A stretch of 64,000 nucleotides of DNA from Glandiceps talaboti (Eukaryota; Hemichordata; Enteropneusta; Spengelidae). Position numbers and translations under genes: made by a program. The notes under the pieces were generated by a model that was not told the origin of the DNA, did no database searches, and saw nothing but the letters and a program-made list of their open reading frames with translations. This document shows, one piece after another, positions 1-14,500 of the stretch (positions are counted from its first letter, which is position 1; each line of letters opens with the position of its first letter). The stretch lies in the NCBI RefSeq assembly GCF_964340395.1, contig NC_135550.1, forward strand, positions 20,480,676 to 20,544,675, given 5' to 3'.

Positions 1-129
1 GTTCTATACTCTAGTTGGTTTGACAGTGCTATGTTGTTTAGACTTATATTAGGAATACTTTACCATGAAGGTTATACAATACTCGGGCTATATCACAACG
101 AGGATACGGATACTCTTTATTTCACTCAC

Positions 130-267
130 CTACTGTTACCTTATCCAAACATAGCATACAACCACCATTGAAGCAGCACATCTGTCCATATCCACAGGTG
201 TCACCAGGACGACAGTTACTGACACAATTCATACTTGAAGATACCGTATACACAGGTGGGCAAGTTT
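130..267 (-). CDS. Gene 1 exon 17: WAP-like domain 4, last exon in window
   Basis: A 138-nt exon with eight cysteines in WAP order (TCPP, MNC, SNC, DTC, QMCC, GGC, MLC). The donor at the low-coordinate side (gtgagt) keeps phase 1, so further exons must lie beyond the left edge. The last disulphide region is shorter than in the other WAP exons. Confidence 0.82.
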
Positions 268-2512
268 CTAGAAATATAACTTTGTGGTCAAAAACTTGGA
301 AACCAATACTAGTAAGATATCAACATCTATGTGACAGTTCCGTTCTGGAATCTCTTGAAAGAATTCTAACATGTGTTTGTTTTCGGCCGTGGTCAGAGAA
401 AACTCACCATATCAAACGAACGTGTGGTCAGGTAAAGGTATATGATTCATGTTTGCCTTTTTAAACTTGATTGAATAAATATCTATATTTCTATGCTGTA
501 AATGTGTCTGAATATTTCCATTTCATGTATCCAATAAATTATTTGATTGCATTGATTGCAGTAAAATTTAATGAACATGATAGATAAAGTTATATTTTAT
601 GACATTGCATCATATTGTATTATTTTGAATTGTATTGCATTGCACGGTTGTGTTGCATTGTATTGTATTTCCGCCAACAAATGCACATTTTCAGCCACGT
701 TAAGTGCAATATCTTTGAGTTATCTTATACACTACATATACTCGTACTGGATCACTTTTTACATCACGATCACATTGTTATTGACAGGACACGATATAAT
801 CACAAATCGTATTACCTTCTAGGCATGCCATCTCCGTACACACCCATTGACCATATGAGCAAGTACTAGTGAGAGAAAGACAAACTAAATGAGTATACAA
901 GCGTATTCAGTAGAAAAATTTAAAATGTTAAATCTATAAGATAATTAACACTAAAATACGATATGATTTTGGAATTTAGTTATGCTTATTTAGCATAGTC
1001 CAATTTATCAAATCATTAGAAATTCAATTTTGACTACAGACAATTCAAATATTTGGCTAGGAACACGCAAAATGGATTCGTGACATCAACGAAGTGAGAG
1101 GTCGTCGGCTAAAATCAGAAGAAAACAAACGCCTTCCAGACTTACCATGTGTTACAATCTTCCTGTCTTGTGCTGCCATGCTCGCACACTGTAACATGAT
1201 ATTAAAGACAATTTAACTAATGCCATAGAATTCACTATTCTCTGTTTGTCATATCATAATTGTATGAGTGGTCGTGCTTCGATACAAATAAAACATGCTT
1301 CTGTTTCTGCGTTCATTTTTAACTGGGGGAGGGGAGCGGTCTTTTGGAGTTGAACATGGGTTTTCTCAAACTGCCCCCCCCCCCCAAGCTCAAATGACCA
1401 AAGCCACAATGACCCCCTCAGTAACCCCCACCCCCGACACACACAAACACCCCTGTATATTTTTAATATATCATGTTACTATAACACCATATAAATATAA
1501 TTGATTGTTGCTACTTATTAAGAGAATACATTACTTTTGTTTTTTTTGTTTTCTTGTATGTTTAAAGCAAGAGTCTAACGGAACATGTAATTTCGTCTGG
1601 GTATCTCAGTACACAGCATATTCCATAAGAGACAATAGTTACTTGCAATTTATACAACTCTTTCTTTAAAAATTAGTATTTACAAACATAGCATACGTTG
1701 ACAGAAAGCAACATAATTTTTTTTATAATGCTACTTGTGGTACATGATATACATGTTTGTGGTATTATGCACTGCAGTAAAACATGACGAAACAAAATGT
1801 ATAGAATCCAATATAACTCTCTGTGCAGTGTATTAATACCAATAGTGCATTATTTTGAATATTTTATGCCTTCCGTTTATACATTCAGATTTAGCTAATA
1901 TCATAATGCTCCTACAATTTCATTCAGAACAAGTTTTTATCTTGAGAATGACAAATGGTCAGTTCAATCACCAATGCCATTAATATATACCTGGTGCCAG
2001 TGGTGAATTTAATGAAAACGAAAACTAACTCTAATCTAATACACAACTAGCCATTGCTATATACCCAAATACTAAATGTTCGAAATCCTTATTCGATAAA
2101 TATTGCATGTCACGTGGCACATATGCACATGTGCAAAATACAGATGGGGAGGGTACAGTAGGGGGGTATTCCCCTCCTACAGTACAACTCCTTTTTACAA
2201 ATTACAGTTGTTCAGGAGTCATTTCACTGCACCAAAATGACACTTATCTTGTCATTTTCCAACGTGACCCCCGACCCCACTTCAAGTGGTGTTTTTCAAA
2301 ATAACCTCTCCCCCGAAAAAACACCGCCCCAGTCAGTTAAAAATGCCCGGCCTATAATCCCCAACACTAATGTGTTACTTCTGGCTTTTACATATGGTCC
2401 CAACTATTCATACCTTCATCAGGCAATACAGAGCAATGTCTGCACATAACATCAAGTGGAGTGAATTTAACCACTCAAACCACTACAGGAGAAAATTGAA
2501 ACAAACCCTACA

Positions 2513-2543
<31 letters not shown>

Positions 2544-5500
2544 GTAACTACGTAGATATTTACGTACAGAAAAAGGCATTGCCACGGTTTAGGGTTAGGG
2601 TTATGGTTAGGGTCAGATGAAATGCATTTGTAGCTAGATGAAATCATACATACTAGTATTAGACATGTGAAGTCTATACTCGCTCATTTTAACAGAACAA
2701 AACAAGATCTCGATTGCCACTTTGTTTGTCAAAAATCCATATTTTATAATTGTAGGTAACTTTCCATGAAATAACACAGTCTGTTGACTAGGGCAGTTTC
2801 ATCAAAACGTGACAAAAGACGGTACGGCACACGATTTTTATGTACATGGATGAACATACCTTGATATTTTCCAATTTGTCAACCTTAAGTTTTCTAATGT
2901 GACCTTAGCTAATGAGTTCATACAGAGTTTTATCATTGAGAATCAGACCACATATTCTTAAGTTGTTATCCACTGTCAGATATTAAGCTAAGAATTGAGT
3001 ATATATCCCTCATCTCTACAGCAAAGTATTGAGTATATACCCCTCATCTCTACAATAAAGTATTGAGTATATACCCTCCTCTCTACAACAAAGTATTGAG
3101 TATATACCCCTCATCTCTACAACAAAGTATTGGGAATATACCCCTCATCTCTACAACAAAGTATTGAGCATTTACTCAGATATCTTATCAATCTGGGTGA
3201 TTGAAAACCAGCTTATTGTTACAGCATTTACCCACCTACAGGTTGTTCACAATGCTGTCCTGAATAACCATTTGGGCAATAGCAATTAAACGTTGGCAGA
3301 CCACCAATATAGCTTATACTGCATGTTGCACCATTTCTGCAAGGGTTGAAAAATGGGCACTCATTGCCTACAATGTAACAAAAGACCAGAACAATAGATT
3401 TAAAAAATGTGATAGTAAAAAATGAATATATGGTAGTCGTAGATATTCATAAAGTATCTTTTGAAATTTGAGTATAAAAGTGAAGGTAATCAATGTATAC
3501 GTCATAAGGTTTGAATATACTCAGCACTGCGAACAGTACCCACCATAAAGTTCTTGAAGTTAGATAGCCTTCAGCAATAACGGGTTGGGGGAATTAGGGG
3601 GCGGGGGAGTCACATCAGTTCTTGTGGCAGGGAAATATTTAATAGAAAATGCGATGGTGGTCACATTTTACTTTGACTCAGTGTATTGTTTAAATTTGCA
3701 TTTTTTTGTAATTTTGGCATCCCATTGCTTCCATCGGTTCTACATCACTGCTGCTACATCGGTTTGGGATAGGGTCGCATGAGATGAATTTATAGTCCTG
3801 GTTTAAAACATAAAGCATATGCTTTAACGTATAAAGTTATAAAATGTATGTAATATTGAGCATGGATGAAAATGATATTGAGTATTTGGAGAGTGCACAT
3901 GTCAGTCAGTTCAGTCAGTTAGTCACTCTGAATGGTAGTCATGGGGTATTGTCATGTCTAATTCATGTTCTTGTAAGATTTAGAAGGTCATGCTGAACAA
4001 TGTACTATAATTTGATTGACACTGGAACAAACTATAAGCTTACTTCTGTAGTTACATTTACGCGCTATGTTCAATATGTATCATCTACTCACAATGCGTT
4101 CCCGTGAGTCCAGGAAGACACAGGCATTTGTAATGAGGAGAACCACCGATCACTATGCATGTGGCACCATTCTCACATGGATGGCCAGCTTCACACATAC
4201 TTCCTGAAATGACAAAAGGTTTAAATTAAAAGATAAACTCATATTTATCAAGATAGCCTATTTTGTAGTGATCAAGATGTAATCTGGAGTGATTTCACTC
4301 ACCATTATTAACAGGTTGTATACAGGAATGCCCACATCTACTTGAAGTTGAACAGCATTTCATCCCATTGTCACAGCTGTAATCACCTTCACATATTTGT
4401 GTATCTGCGCATGCATCATACATGTCTTCGAACACTGGAGGGCATACTTGAACTGTAAGCGTAATGAAAACTATGATAAGATTGATAATACAAATTACTC
4501 GTTTTCATATCCATATATGACATATTGACATATTACAGAAATACAGCAAATTAGAATATACATCTAAACTTGAAATGAACATATCTTATGTTTCAATATA
4601 TTGAACATTTTTAACGTGGTGTTAAGTAATGAAACTTCATGCTAGGCAGTTCATTAAGAGTTTTATTATAGAGAGTCAAACCACTGTCAGATATTATAAC
4701 AGATACCTACCGGTCAGTCTGCTTTCACAGCGACGTCCGGTAAATCCGTTGGGACAATGACACATGAAATATGGATATTGGTCTGTAATGGTGCAGGTGG
4801 CGCCATTTTGACAGGAATGGTTATCAGTACATGTATAAGCTGTAGGAATAAAAAGGGGTGGATTATCAAGGCTCACAGACATTGAATTCTGATAAAGATA
4901 CATGTAATTACTACCAAAATGAAAATGTTCACATGAGATACGAGTAAATATTTGATGGACATGCATACAAGTGGAACAGCAGAGGCCTGAAAAGTGGCCT
5001 AATTTTTGAGATACCGCAACCAGAAAATAACCAGCATAATATATATATCAGACTCTTTAGTAGAGTCTCAGGAATACGAAAATCCATGATGACAGAGCCA
5101 AAAATTATTACAAATTAATTTAGAGCACAATATATAGCATGGCGTAGGAAGAATAAGACCAACATGGATTTCCATATTCCTGACACTCTATCGAAGAGTT
5201 TGATATATATATTATGCTGGTTATTTTGCGGTTGTGGTTGACGTCAGAAATGTCGGATCTGCTGCAGCACTATACTCACTTTTGACAATGGGTTGGACAC
5301 ATTGCTGGCCACAAACGGTACCGCAACATTTCATGCCGTCCAGGCAAGAGTCATCATCGTTACAAAGGTCTGGGCATGGTGCACCATACATGTTTTGATC
5401 ATAAAATACTGGTGGGCAGCCATAGACTTCTGTAACGATGGGAGAAATGGGGAAATATATACGAGGTCAAAGTAATATCATACCCAAACACCCTAACGAA

Positions 5501-8500
5501 TTTGTTTGACAAGCATCAGTTCAAATTGTAAGAACACAAGGGTTTAGATTACCATACAAGGATACATGTCTAAATGAATTGTACCAGAATATGTAATAGT
5601 AGTATAACATAACCCTTTCTCTAATTTAGATTGTGAAACTAAAAAAGATATGTCTTGTCAACTGCGTAATAGTCTTCGTATGCTATACGACTATAAGAGT
5701 TGCTGGTATCTAGATAATCATAAATATATAGCTCGAATTGATGAAGCTGGAGTAATCGACACAGGCAATCATATATTGAACCACTGTGATTCTGAAAAGC
5801 CCTTTGAATTCATTTTTTGTGTACTGTCTTTCTTTCTTTTTTGTTCACTTTTAGAAAAAATGTTGACCCTACAACGTGCAATGTAATAAGTAAAGAGTTG
5901 CTGGTATCTAGTCAGTAACAAATATACTGCTCGAATTAACAGAGTTTGTGTAATCGATACAGAAATCCTATATTAGCCTACCCCTAATGCGTGTAGTTAA
6001 TACAATGTACAGATCACAGCATAAATGACTTACCACTGACAATGTGCTTACTCAATTGGCCTAGTAGTTTTGGAGAAGAAGATTTTGGAAACATTTTTAC
6101 GAAAAATGCTATGTTCAGACCTAATTTGCATAACAAAAAACTCATCAACTTGTCTTGAACAAACATATCTGCTCATCAAATGACACCTACACAAGAAATT
6201 TCAACTCGATTGGCCCGGTAGTTTTGGAGAAGATTTTTTAAAGCATCTTTACCAAAAATCCCATTTTTAGAACTACTTTGCATATTAATGACCCAGTGAA
6301 TTTGTCTTGAACAAAGTTATATCTGCTCATCCCAAGACACCTACACAAGAAATTCAACTCAATTGACCCAATAGTTTTGAAGATTTTTGAAGCATTTTAC
6401 CAAACATTATATGTTTAGACCTATTTTGCATAACAATTGCCCAAATACTAGTAAGACATCAACATCTATGTGACAGTTCCGTTCTGGAATCTCTTGAAAG
6501 AATTCTAAAAGGTGTTTGTTTTCGGACGTGGTCAGAGAAAACTCACCATATCACACGAATGCGTGGTCAGAGAAAACCCACCATATCACACGAACGTGTG
6601 GTCAGAGAAAACTCACCATGTCACATGAACGTGTGGTCAGAGGAAACTCACCATATCACATGAATGTGTGGTCACAGAAAACCCACCATAACACACAAAC
6701 ATGTGGTCAGGTAAAGGTAAATGATTCATGTCTGCCTTCTGAAAATTGATTGAATGTTTCCATTTCATGTATTCAATAAATTATTGGATTGTATTGATTG
6801 CAGTAAAATTTAATGAAAATTATAGCTAAATTAAGATTTTATTGCATTGCATCATATTGTCTTGTATTGTATTCCATTGTACTGTTGTGTTGTGTGGCAT
6901 ATCTTTGTATTGTATTGTGTTCTATGGTATGGTATGGTATGGTATGGTACGGTTTGGTATTTATTGTATTGAATTGTATTGTGTTAATATAATAATTAAT
7001 AATATTTCCGCCCAAAAATGTATATTTTGAGACACGTTTCAAGTTGTACATATATACTGGTATTAGTTCACTTTTTACACCGTGATCACATTGTTGCAGA
7101 CAGGACATAATATAATTACAAATCATATTACCTTGCGGGCATCCCATCTCTGTACACGCCCATTGACCATTTGAGCAAAAACTAATGAGAGAAAGACAAA
7201 CTAAATGAGTATACAAGCGTATTCAGTAGAAAAATTTAAAATGTTAAATGTGTAAGATATTAACACTAAAATACGATATGATTTTGGAATTTAGTAGAAT
7301 CTATCAAATCGTTATAAATTCAATTTTGACTACAGACAATTCAAATATTTGGCTAGGAACACGCAAAATGGATTCGTGACAACAACGAAGTGAGAGGTCG
7401 TCGACTAAAATCAGAAGAAAACGGTCGCCTTCAAGTCTTACCATGTGTTACAATCTTCCTGTCTTGTGCTGCCTTGGGTGTATAGTTGTCCTTCGTGCTC
7501 GCAATTCACTGTAACATGATATCAAAGACAATTTAACTGATGTCATAGAATTCACTATCCTCTGTTTATCCTCTCAGAATTGTAAAAGTGGTCGTGTTTC
7601 GATACAAAATAAAACAAGTCTTCTGCGTTTGAAGTTATTGCATTGCATCATATTGTCTTGTATTGTATTCCATTGTACTGTTGTGTTGTGTGGCATATCT
7701 TTGTATTGTATTGTGTTCTATGGTATGGTATGGTATGGTACGGTTTGATATTTATTGTATTGAACTGTATTGTGTTAATATAATAATTAATAATATTTCC
7801 GCCCAAAAATGTATATTTTGAGACACGTGTTAAGTGGTACATATATACTGGTATTAGTTCACTTTTTACACCGTGATCACATTGTTGCAGACAGGACATG
7901 ATATAATTACAAATCATATTACCTTGCGGGCATCCCATCTCTGTACACGCCCATTGACCATTTGAGCAATAACTAATGAGAGAAAGACAAACTAAATGAG
8001 TATACAAGCGTATTCAGTAGAAAAATTTAAAATGTTAAATCTATAAGATATCAACACTAAAATACGATAGGATTTTGGAATTTTGTTATACCTATTTAGC
8101 ATGGGTCAATCTATCAAATCATTATAACTTCAATTTTAACTACAGACAACGCAAATATTTGGCTAGGAACACGCAACATGGATTCGTGACAACAACGAAG
8201 AGAGAGAGTAAAATCAGAAGAAAACAAACGCCTTCGAGTCTTACCATGTGTTACAATCTTCCTGTCTTGTGCTGCCATGCTCGCACACTGTAACATGATA
8301 TAAAAGACAATTTAACTAATGCCATTGAATTCACTATTCTCTGTTTGTCATATCATAATTGTATGAGTGGTCGTGCTTCGATACAAATAAAACATGCTTC
8401 TGTTTCTGCGTTCATTTTTAACTGGTGGGGGAGCGGTGTTTTGGAGTTGAACATGAATGTTGCTACTTATTAAGAGAATACATTATTTTTGGTATTTTTG

Positions 8501-11500
8501 TTTTCTTGCATGTTTAAAAGTCTACAGAACACGTAATTTCGTTAGGGTATCTCAGTACACAACATATTCCATAGGAGACAATAATTACTTGCAATTTATA
8601 CAACTCTTTCTTTAAAAATTAGTATTTACAAACATAGCAAACGTTGACAGAAAGCAACATAAAATAATTTGGATAATGCTACCTATGGTACATGATATAC
8701 ATGTTTGTGGTATTATGCACTGCAGTAAAACACGATGAAACAAAAATGTGTAGAATCCAATACAACTTTCTGTGCACATTATGCTCAATATTTTATGCCT
8801 TCCGTTTATACATTCAGATGTAGCTAATATCATAATGCTCCTACAATTTCATTCAGAACAAGTTTTTATCTTGAGAATGACAACTTGATTAAAACACAAA
8901 TGGCCAGTTCAATCACCAGTTAAAACTATCGACAATATACTCAGTGGTGAATTTAATGAAAACGAAAGCTAACTCTAACCTACTACACAACTAGCCATTA
9001 CTATATATCCAAATACTAAATGTTCGAAATTCGTATTCGATAAATACTGCATGTCACGTGGCACATATGCACATGTGGAAAATACAGATGGGGAGGGTAT
9101 AGTAGGCGGGTAACCCCCTCCTATAGTACAACTTTTCTTTACAAATTACAGTTGTTCAGAAGACATTTCACGGCACCAAAATGACACTTATCTTGTCAAC
9201 GTGACCCCGACCCCACATCAAGTGGTGTTTTCCAAAATGACCCCCAACCCAGCTTCAAGTGGTGTTTTTTGAAAATAACCCTTCCCCCAAAAAAACACCA
9301 CCCAAGTAAATTAAAAATGTCCGGCACCTAATCCCAGACAGACAGACATACATACATACATACATACATACATACATACATACATACATACACACATACA
9401 CACATACATACATACATACATACATACATACATACATACATGCATGCATACATATATACATACATACGTAACTACGTACATATGTACGTACAGAAAAAGG
9501 CATTGCCACGGTTTAGGGTTAGGGTTAGCTAGGGTCAGATGAAATGCATTTGTAGCTAGATGAAATCATACATACTAGTATTAGTATTAGACATGTGAAG
9601 TCTATACTCGCTCATTTTAACAGAACAAAACAAGATCTCGATTGCCACTTTGTCAAAAATCCATATTTTATAACTGTAGGTACCTTTGGATGAAATTCAA
9701 CAATTATTCGATTACAAAGAGTCACCCTGTATTTATGAATATACATCTATTCAGAGCTCCTTACAGATATATTTCATGTTACTCCTCAAATCTCAGACAG
9801 TGTCAAGCTCTCAACACATTATGTTGACTAGGGCAATTTCATCAAAATGTGACAAAAGACAGTACGGCACATGATGTTTATATACATGGATGAACATACC
9901 TTAATATGTTCCAATTTGTCAACCTTTCTAATGTGACGTTAGCTAATGAGTTCACACAGAGTTTTAGCATTGAGAATCAGACCACATACTCTTAAGTTTT
10001 TATCTACTGTCAGATTTTAAGCTAGGAATTCAGTACATACCCTTCCTCTCTACAACAAAGTAGTGAGTATTTACTCAGATATTAATCAGGTTAGTTGAAT
10101 ACCAGCTTATTATTATATCATTTACCCACCTATCATTTTTTTCTAAATCGGTTATCGGTTATTGGGAGAGCCAGGACTGTATTTCAGAAAATGGGATGGG
10201 GTGGTCACATTTTACTGTGACTCGGTGTATTGTCTAATTATTTTGTAATTTGGGCATCCCATTGCTGCCACTGGTTCTACATCTCACTGCTGCCACATCG
10301 GGTTAGGGTCTGATGAAATGCATTTGTAGAAGGTCGTAATCTTTAGTCTCTCATCTGTAACATCACAAAGAGTTATCCTGTATTTATGAATAGTCGTTTA
10401 TTCACTGCTCCTTACATGTATTTCATGTTACCCATCAAATCTGAGATAGTCACAGTGTCACGCTCAACACAGTCTGTTATAGCAGATACCTACCGGTCAG
10501 TCTGCTTTCACAGAGACGTCCGGTAAATCCGTTGGGACAAAGACACATGAAATATGGATATTGGTCTGTAATGGTGCAGGTGGCGCCATTTTGACAGGAA
10601 TGGTTATCAGTACATGTATAAGCTGTAGGAATAAAAGGGGTGGATTATCAAGGCTCACAGACATTGAATTCTGATAAAGATACATGTAATTACTACCAAA
10701 ATGAAAATGTTCACGAGATACGAGTAAATATTTGATGGACATGCATACAAGTGGAACAGCAGAGGCCTGAAAAGTGGCCTAATTTTTGAGATACCGCAAC
10801 CAGAAAATAACCAGCATAATATATATATCAGACTCTTTAGTAGAGTCTCAGGAATACGAAAATCCATGATGACAGAGCCAAAAATTATTACAAATCAAAT
10901 TAAGTTAGAGCACAATATGTAGCATGGTGTAGGAAGACTAAGGCCAACATGGATTTCCATATTCCTGACACTCTATCGAAGAGTTTGATATATATATATA
11001 TTATGCTGGTTATTTTGCGGTTGTGGTTGACCGGATCTGCTGCAGCACTATACTCACTTCTGACAATGGGTTGGACACATTCCCGGCCACAAACGGTACC
11101 GCAACATTTCATGCCGTTCAGGCAAGAGTCATCATTGTTACAAAGGTCTGGGCATGGTGCACCATACACGTTTTGATCATAAAAAACTGGTGGGCAGCCA
11201 TAGATTTCTGTAACGATGGGAGAAATGGGAAAATATTTACGAGGTCAAAGTAATATCATACCCAAACACCCTAACGAATTTGTTTGACAAGCATCAGTTC
11301 AAATTGTAAGAACACAATGGTTTAGACTACCCTACATGGATACATGTCTAAATGAATTGTACCAGAATATGTAAAAGTAGTATAACATAACCCTTTCTCT
11401 AATTTAGATTGTGAAACTAAAAAAGATATGTCTTGTCAACTGCGTAATAGTCTTCGTATGCTATACGACTATATCATAAGAGTTGCTGGTATCTAGATAA

Positions 11501-14500
11501 TCATGAATATATAGCTCGAATTGATGAAGCTGGAGTAATCGACACAGGCAATCCTATATTGAACCACTGTGATTCTGAAAAGCCCTTTGAATTCATTTTT
11601 TTGTGTACTGTCTTTCTTTTTTTTGTTCACTTTTAGAAAAAATGTTGACCCTACAACGTGCAATGTAATAAGTAAAGAGTTGCTGGTATCTAGTCAGTAA
11701 CAAATATACTGCTCGAATTAACAGAGTTTGTGTAATCGATATCGAGAAATATTATATTAGCCTACCCATAATGCGTATAGTTAATACAATGTACAGATCA
11801 CAGCATAAATGAATTACCACTGACAACGTGCTTACTCAATTGACCTAGTAGTTTTGGAGAGGATTTTGGAAACACTTTTACGAAAAATGCTATATGTTTG
11901 GACCTAATTTGCATAACACTCAACTCACCAACTTGTCTTGTACAAACATATGTGCTCATCAAATGACACCTACACAAGAAATTTCAACTCAATTGGCCCA
12001 GTAGTTTTGGAGAAGATTTTTTTAAGCATCTTTACCAAAAATCCTATTTTTAGACCTACTTTGCATATCAATGACCCAGTGAATTTGTCTTGAACAAAGT
12101 TATATCTGCTCATCCCAAGACACCTACACAAGAAATTCAACTAAATTGACCCAATAGTTTTGAAGATTTTTGAAGCATTTTACCAAAAATTATATTTTAG
12201 AACTAATTTGCATAACAATTGCCCAATCAATTTGTCTGGAACAAACCTATATTTGCTTATCAAATGACACCTACACACCAATTTCAAGTCAATTGACCAT
12301 GCAGTTTTGTAGGAAAGATGAAAGTAGAAAAGTTGATGGACAACCAAATACGATGGACAACAGGTGCTGAAAGAGAGTCAACCTAACCCGTATCCGCTTA
12401 GCTGTCCCTGAAAGCGGAGCTAATAAGAAAACTAGTGTGAGAATCAATAAATCTCTTAAAATCAACTCTATGTATTAGGTATTTACATTAGAAATATTAC
12501 TTTGTGGTCGGAAAGAAATACTAGTAAGACATCAACATCTGTGTGGCAGTTCCGTTCTGGAATCTCTTGAAAGAATTCTAACAGGTGTTTGTTTTCGGAC
12601 GTGGTCAGAGAAAACTCACCATAACACACGAATGCGTGGTCAGAGAAAACCCACCATATCACACGAACGTGTGGTCAGAGAAAACTCACCATGTCACACG
12701 AACGTGTGGTCAGAGAAAACCCACCATAACACACAAACGTGTGGTCAGAGAAAACCCACCATAACACACAAACGTGTGGTCAGGTAAAGGTAAATGATTC
12801 ATGTCTGCCTTCTGAAAATTGATTGAATGTTTCCATTTCATGTATTCAATAAATTATTGGATTGTATTGATTGGAGTAAAATTTAATGAAAATTATAGAT
12901 AAATTAAGATTTTATTGCATTGCATCACATTGTCTTGTATTGTATTGTCTTGTCTTGTATTGTACTGTTGTGTTGTGTTGTGTTGCATGGCATAGCTTTG
13001 TATTGTATTGTATTGTATTGTATTGTATTGTATTGTATTGTATTGTATTGTATTGTATTGTATTGTATTGTATTGTATTGTAGTGTATGGTATGGTATGG
13101 TATGGTATGGTATGGTACGGTATGGTAGTTATTGTATTGAATTGTATTGTATTGTGTTAGTATAATAATTAATAATATTTCCGCCCAAAATGTATGTTTT
13201 GAGACACGTTTTAAGTGCTACATATATACTGGTATTAGTTCACTTTAGTTAATATATTGCTCAAAATAAAAATTATTTAAGTTTAACTCATCCACGGATA
13301 GGCAGACATGTCAAAATAATCTTCCCAGGTGGTTTGTGACTTGAAATTTAAGTTACCCACATATAGGCAGATATAGGCAGACGGACAAAACTCTTCATCA
13401 TGTTCCATGTCTATAGCATGAATGAACCTGTGTTTCATGTTGGTTCAGCTGTGCTAAAAGAAGATGACATAAATAAAGTGCCGATGGCGTTGTAGCACAA
13501 CTGTACAGTTTTAAAAAAAAAATGTTTACCACATGCTGATCCATGTTAGCGAACATTTTTTTAACCAAAATAATTTCTTGGAATCTGCAGGTTGCAGGTT
13601 CGAACCCTGTCGCTGCCGTTTCTTTCTGAATGACTTAAGTCCTTGGGCAAGATTTAAACCACGATTGTGCCTCAGTCAACCCAGCTGTATAATTGGGGAC
13701 CTGGTGGGATAGAGGTAGGATAGAGGTTGGTGTGAATGCTTTAATCCTATGCGTTTATTTTACACGTGAGTTAACATAGGCTGATCTCACATTTCGGGCC
13801 CCGCATTAATTTTTAGTTATTAGGTGAGTTGAACAGACAGGAGGAAACTACTACACTAAAACCAAACTGGCTTGAACACCAAATATGTTGGTATTTTTTG
13901 TAACGAATGATTGTAATATTTGTACCTACCGCAACTTGCATCTTGGCATATCCACTCACCATCGAAACATAAACTGTAGGCAAATAAAAGCAGAGAGTTA
14001 AGTTTGCTAACGAGGAGCTTATTAGGGCAAAGCCGTTTAGGCCAAAAGTATTATTTTATCTCAACTACAGTATGTTATATTTTTCGTAGTTACAAACTAA
14101 TTTTAAGTAGTTTTTCGATGGAATCCACATTTTTAATCCATGTTAACATTATTTAATTCAAACAAGTTTTTTTATTACTTTGAGATTGTTTTATTTTTCG
14201 TCAAAGCAGAATTTTTTAAGGATTGTATAAAATTGAAAGTCAAAATATATTTTTTTAAAGTTTTTTATTTTAAATTTAATTTTTTCCCCGAAAATAAATA
14301 ATATCGGGTCGTGGTCAAAAAAAGAAAGAAAAAAAAGTCTATCCTCGAACCACTCGATTCCCTTAGCAGGGATGTGCGTAACCATGGATCTATTATTGAG
14401 ATAACATATCCATAGCGTAACTAAAATGACTGACTTCTGGTAGACCGAACACGTTGGTCGCTTTATATTGCACTCGCTTGGACATTTCATTTGAATACAC

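Larger units (their letters stand above)
4690..7200. repeat. Intragenic duplication block (WAP-EGF, minisatellite, pacifastin intron), copy 1
   Basis: Matches 10.48-13.25 kb closely through both exons and introns; a shorter third piece lies at about 280-870. The block includes the WAP and EGF exons, a tandem intron repeat at 6.04-6.44 kb and the 35-bp minisatellite at 6.53-6.71 kb. Low divergence, including in introns, implies recent duplication. Confidence 0.85.
7640..10110. repeat. Pacifastin-intron block shared by 0.6-3.2 kb, 7.6-10.1 kb and 25.9-30.4 kb
   Basis: Roughly 2.5 kb containing the two half-module exons and the following intron recurs three times (about 575-3175, 7640-10110, 25930-27600 continuing at 29100), with a fourth partial copy at 30540-30980. 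It links gene 1 and gene 2 through shared introns, so modules moved with their introns. Confidence 0.85.
10480..13250. repeat. Intragenic duplication block, copy 2
   Basis: Counterpart of 4690-7200. It has about 270 bp more in the 140-bp-unit repeat (to 12.42 kb) and a longer ATTGT tract. It breaks off at about 13245, before the half-module exon present in copy 1. Confidence 0.85.

Noticed and set aside
2588-2613. Telomere-like TTAGGG run suggesting a chromosome end
   Set aside because: Only three or four imperfect units, repeated at 9.5 kb in a duplicated intron, inside a gene.
13595-13625. Possible tRNA gene (GGTTCGAACCC)
   Set aside because: Only the B box is good; no cloverleaf arms pair around it, and the downstream sequence is SINE-like.
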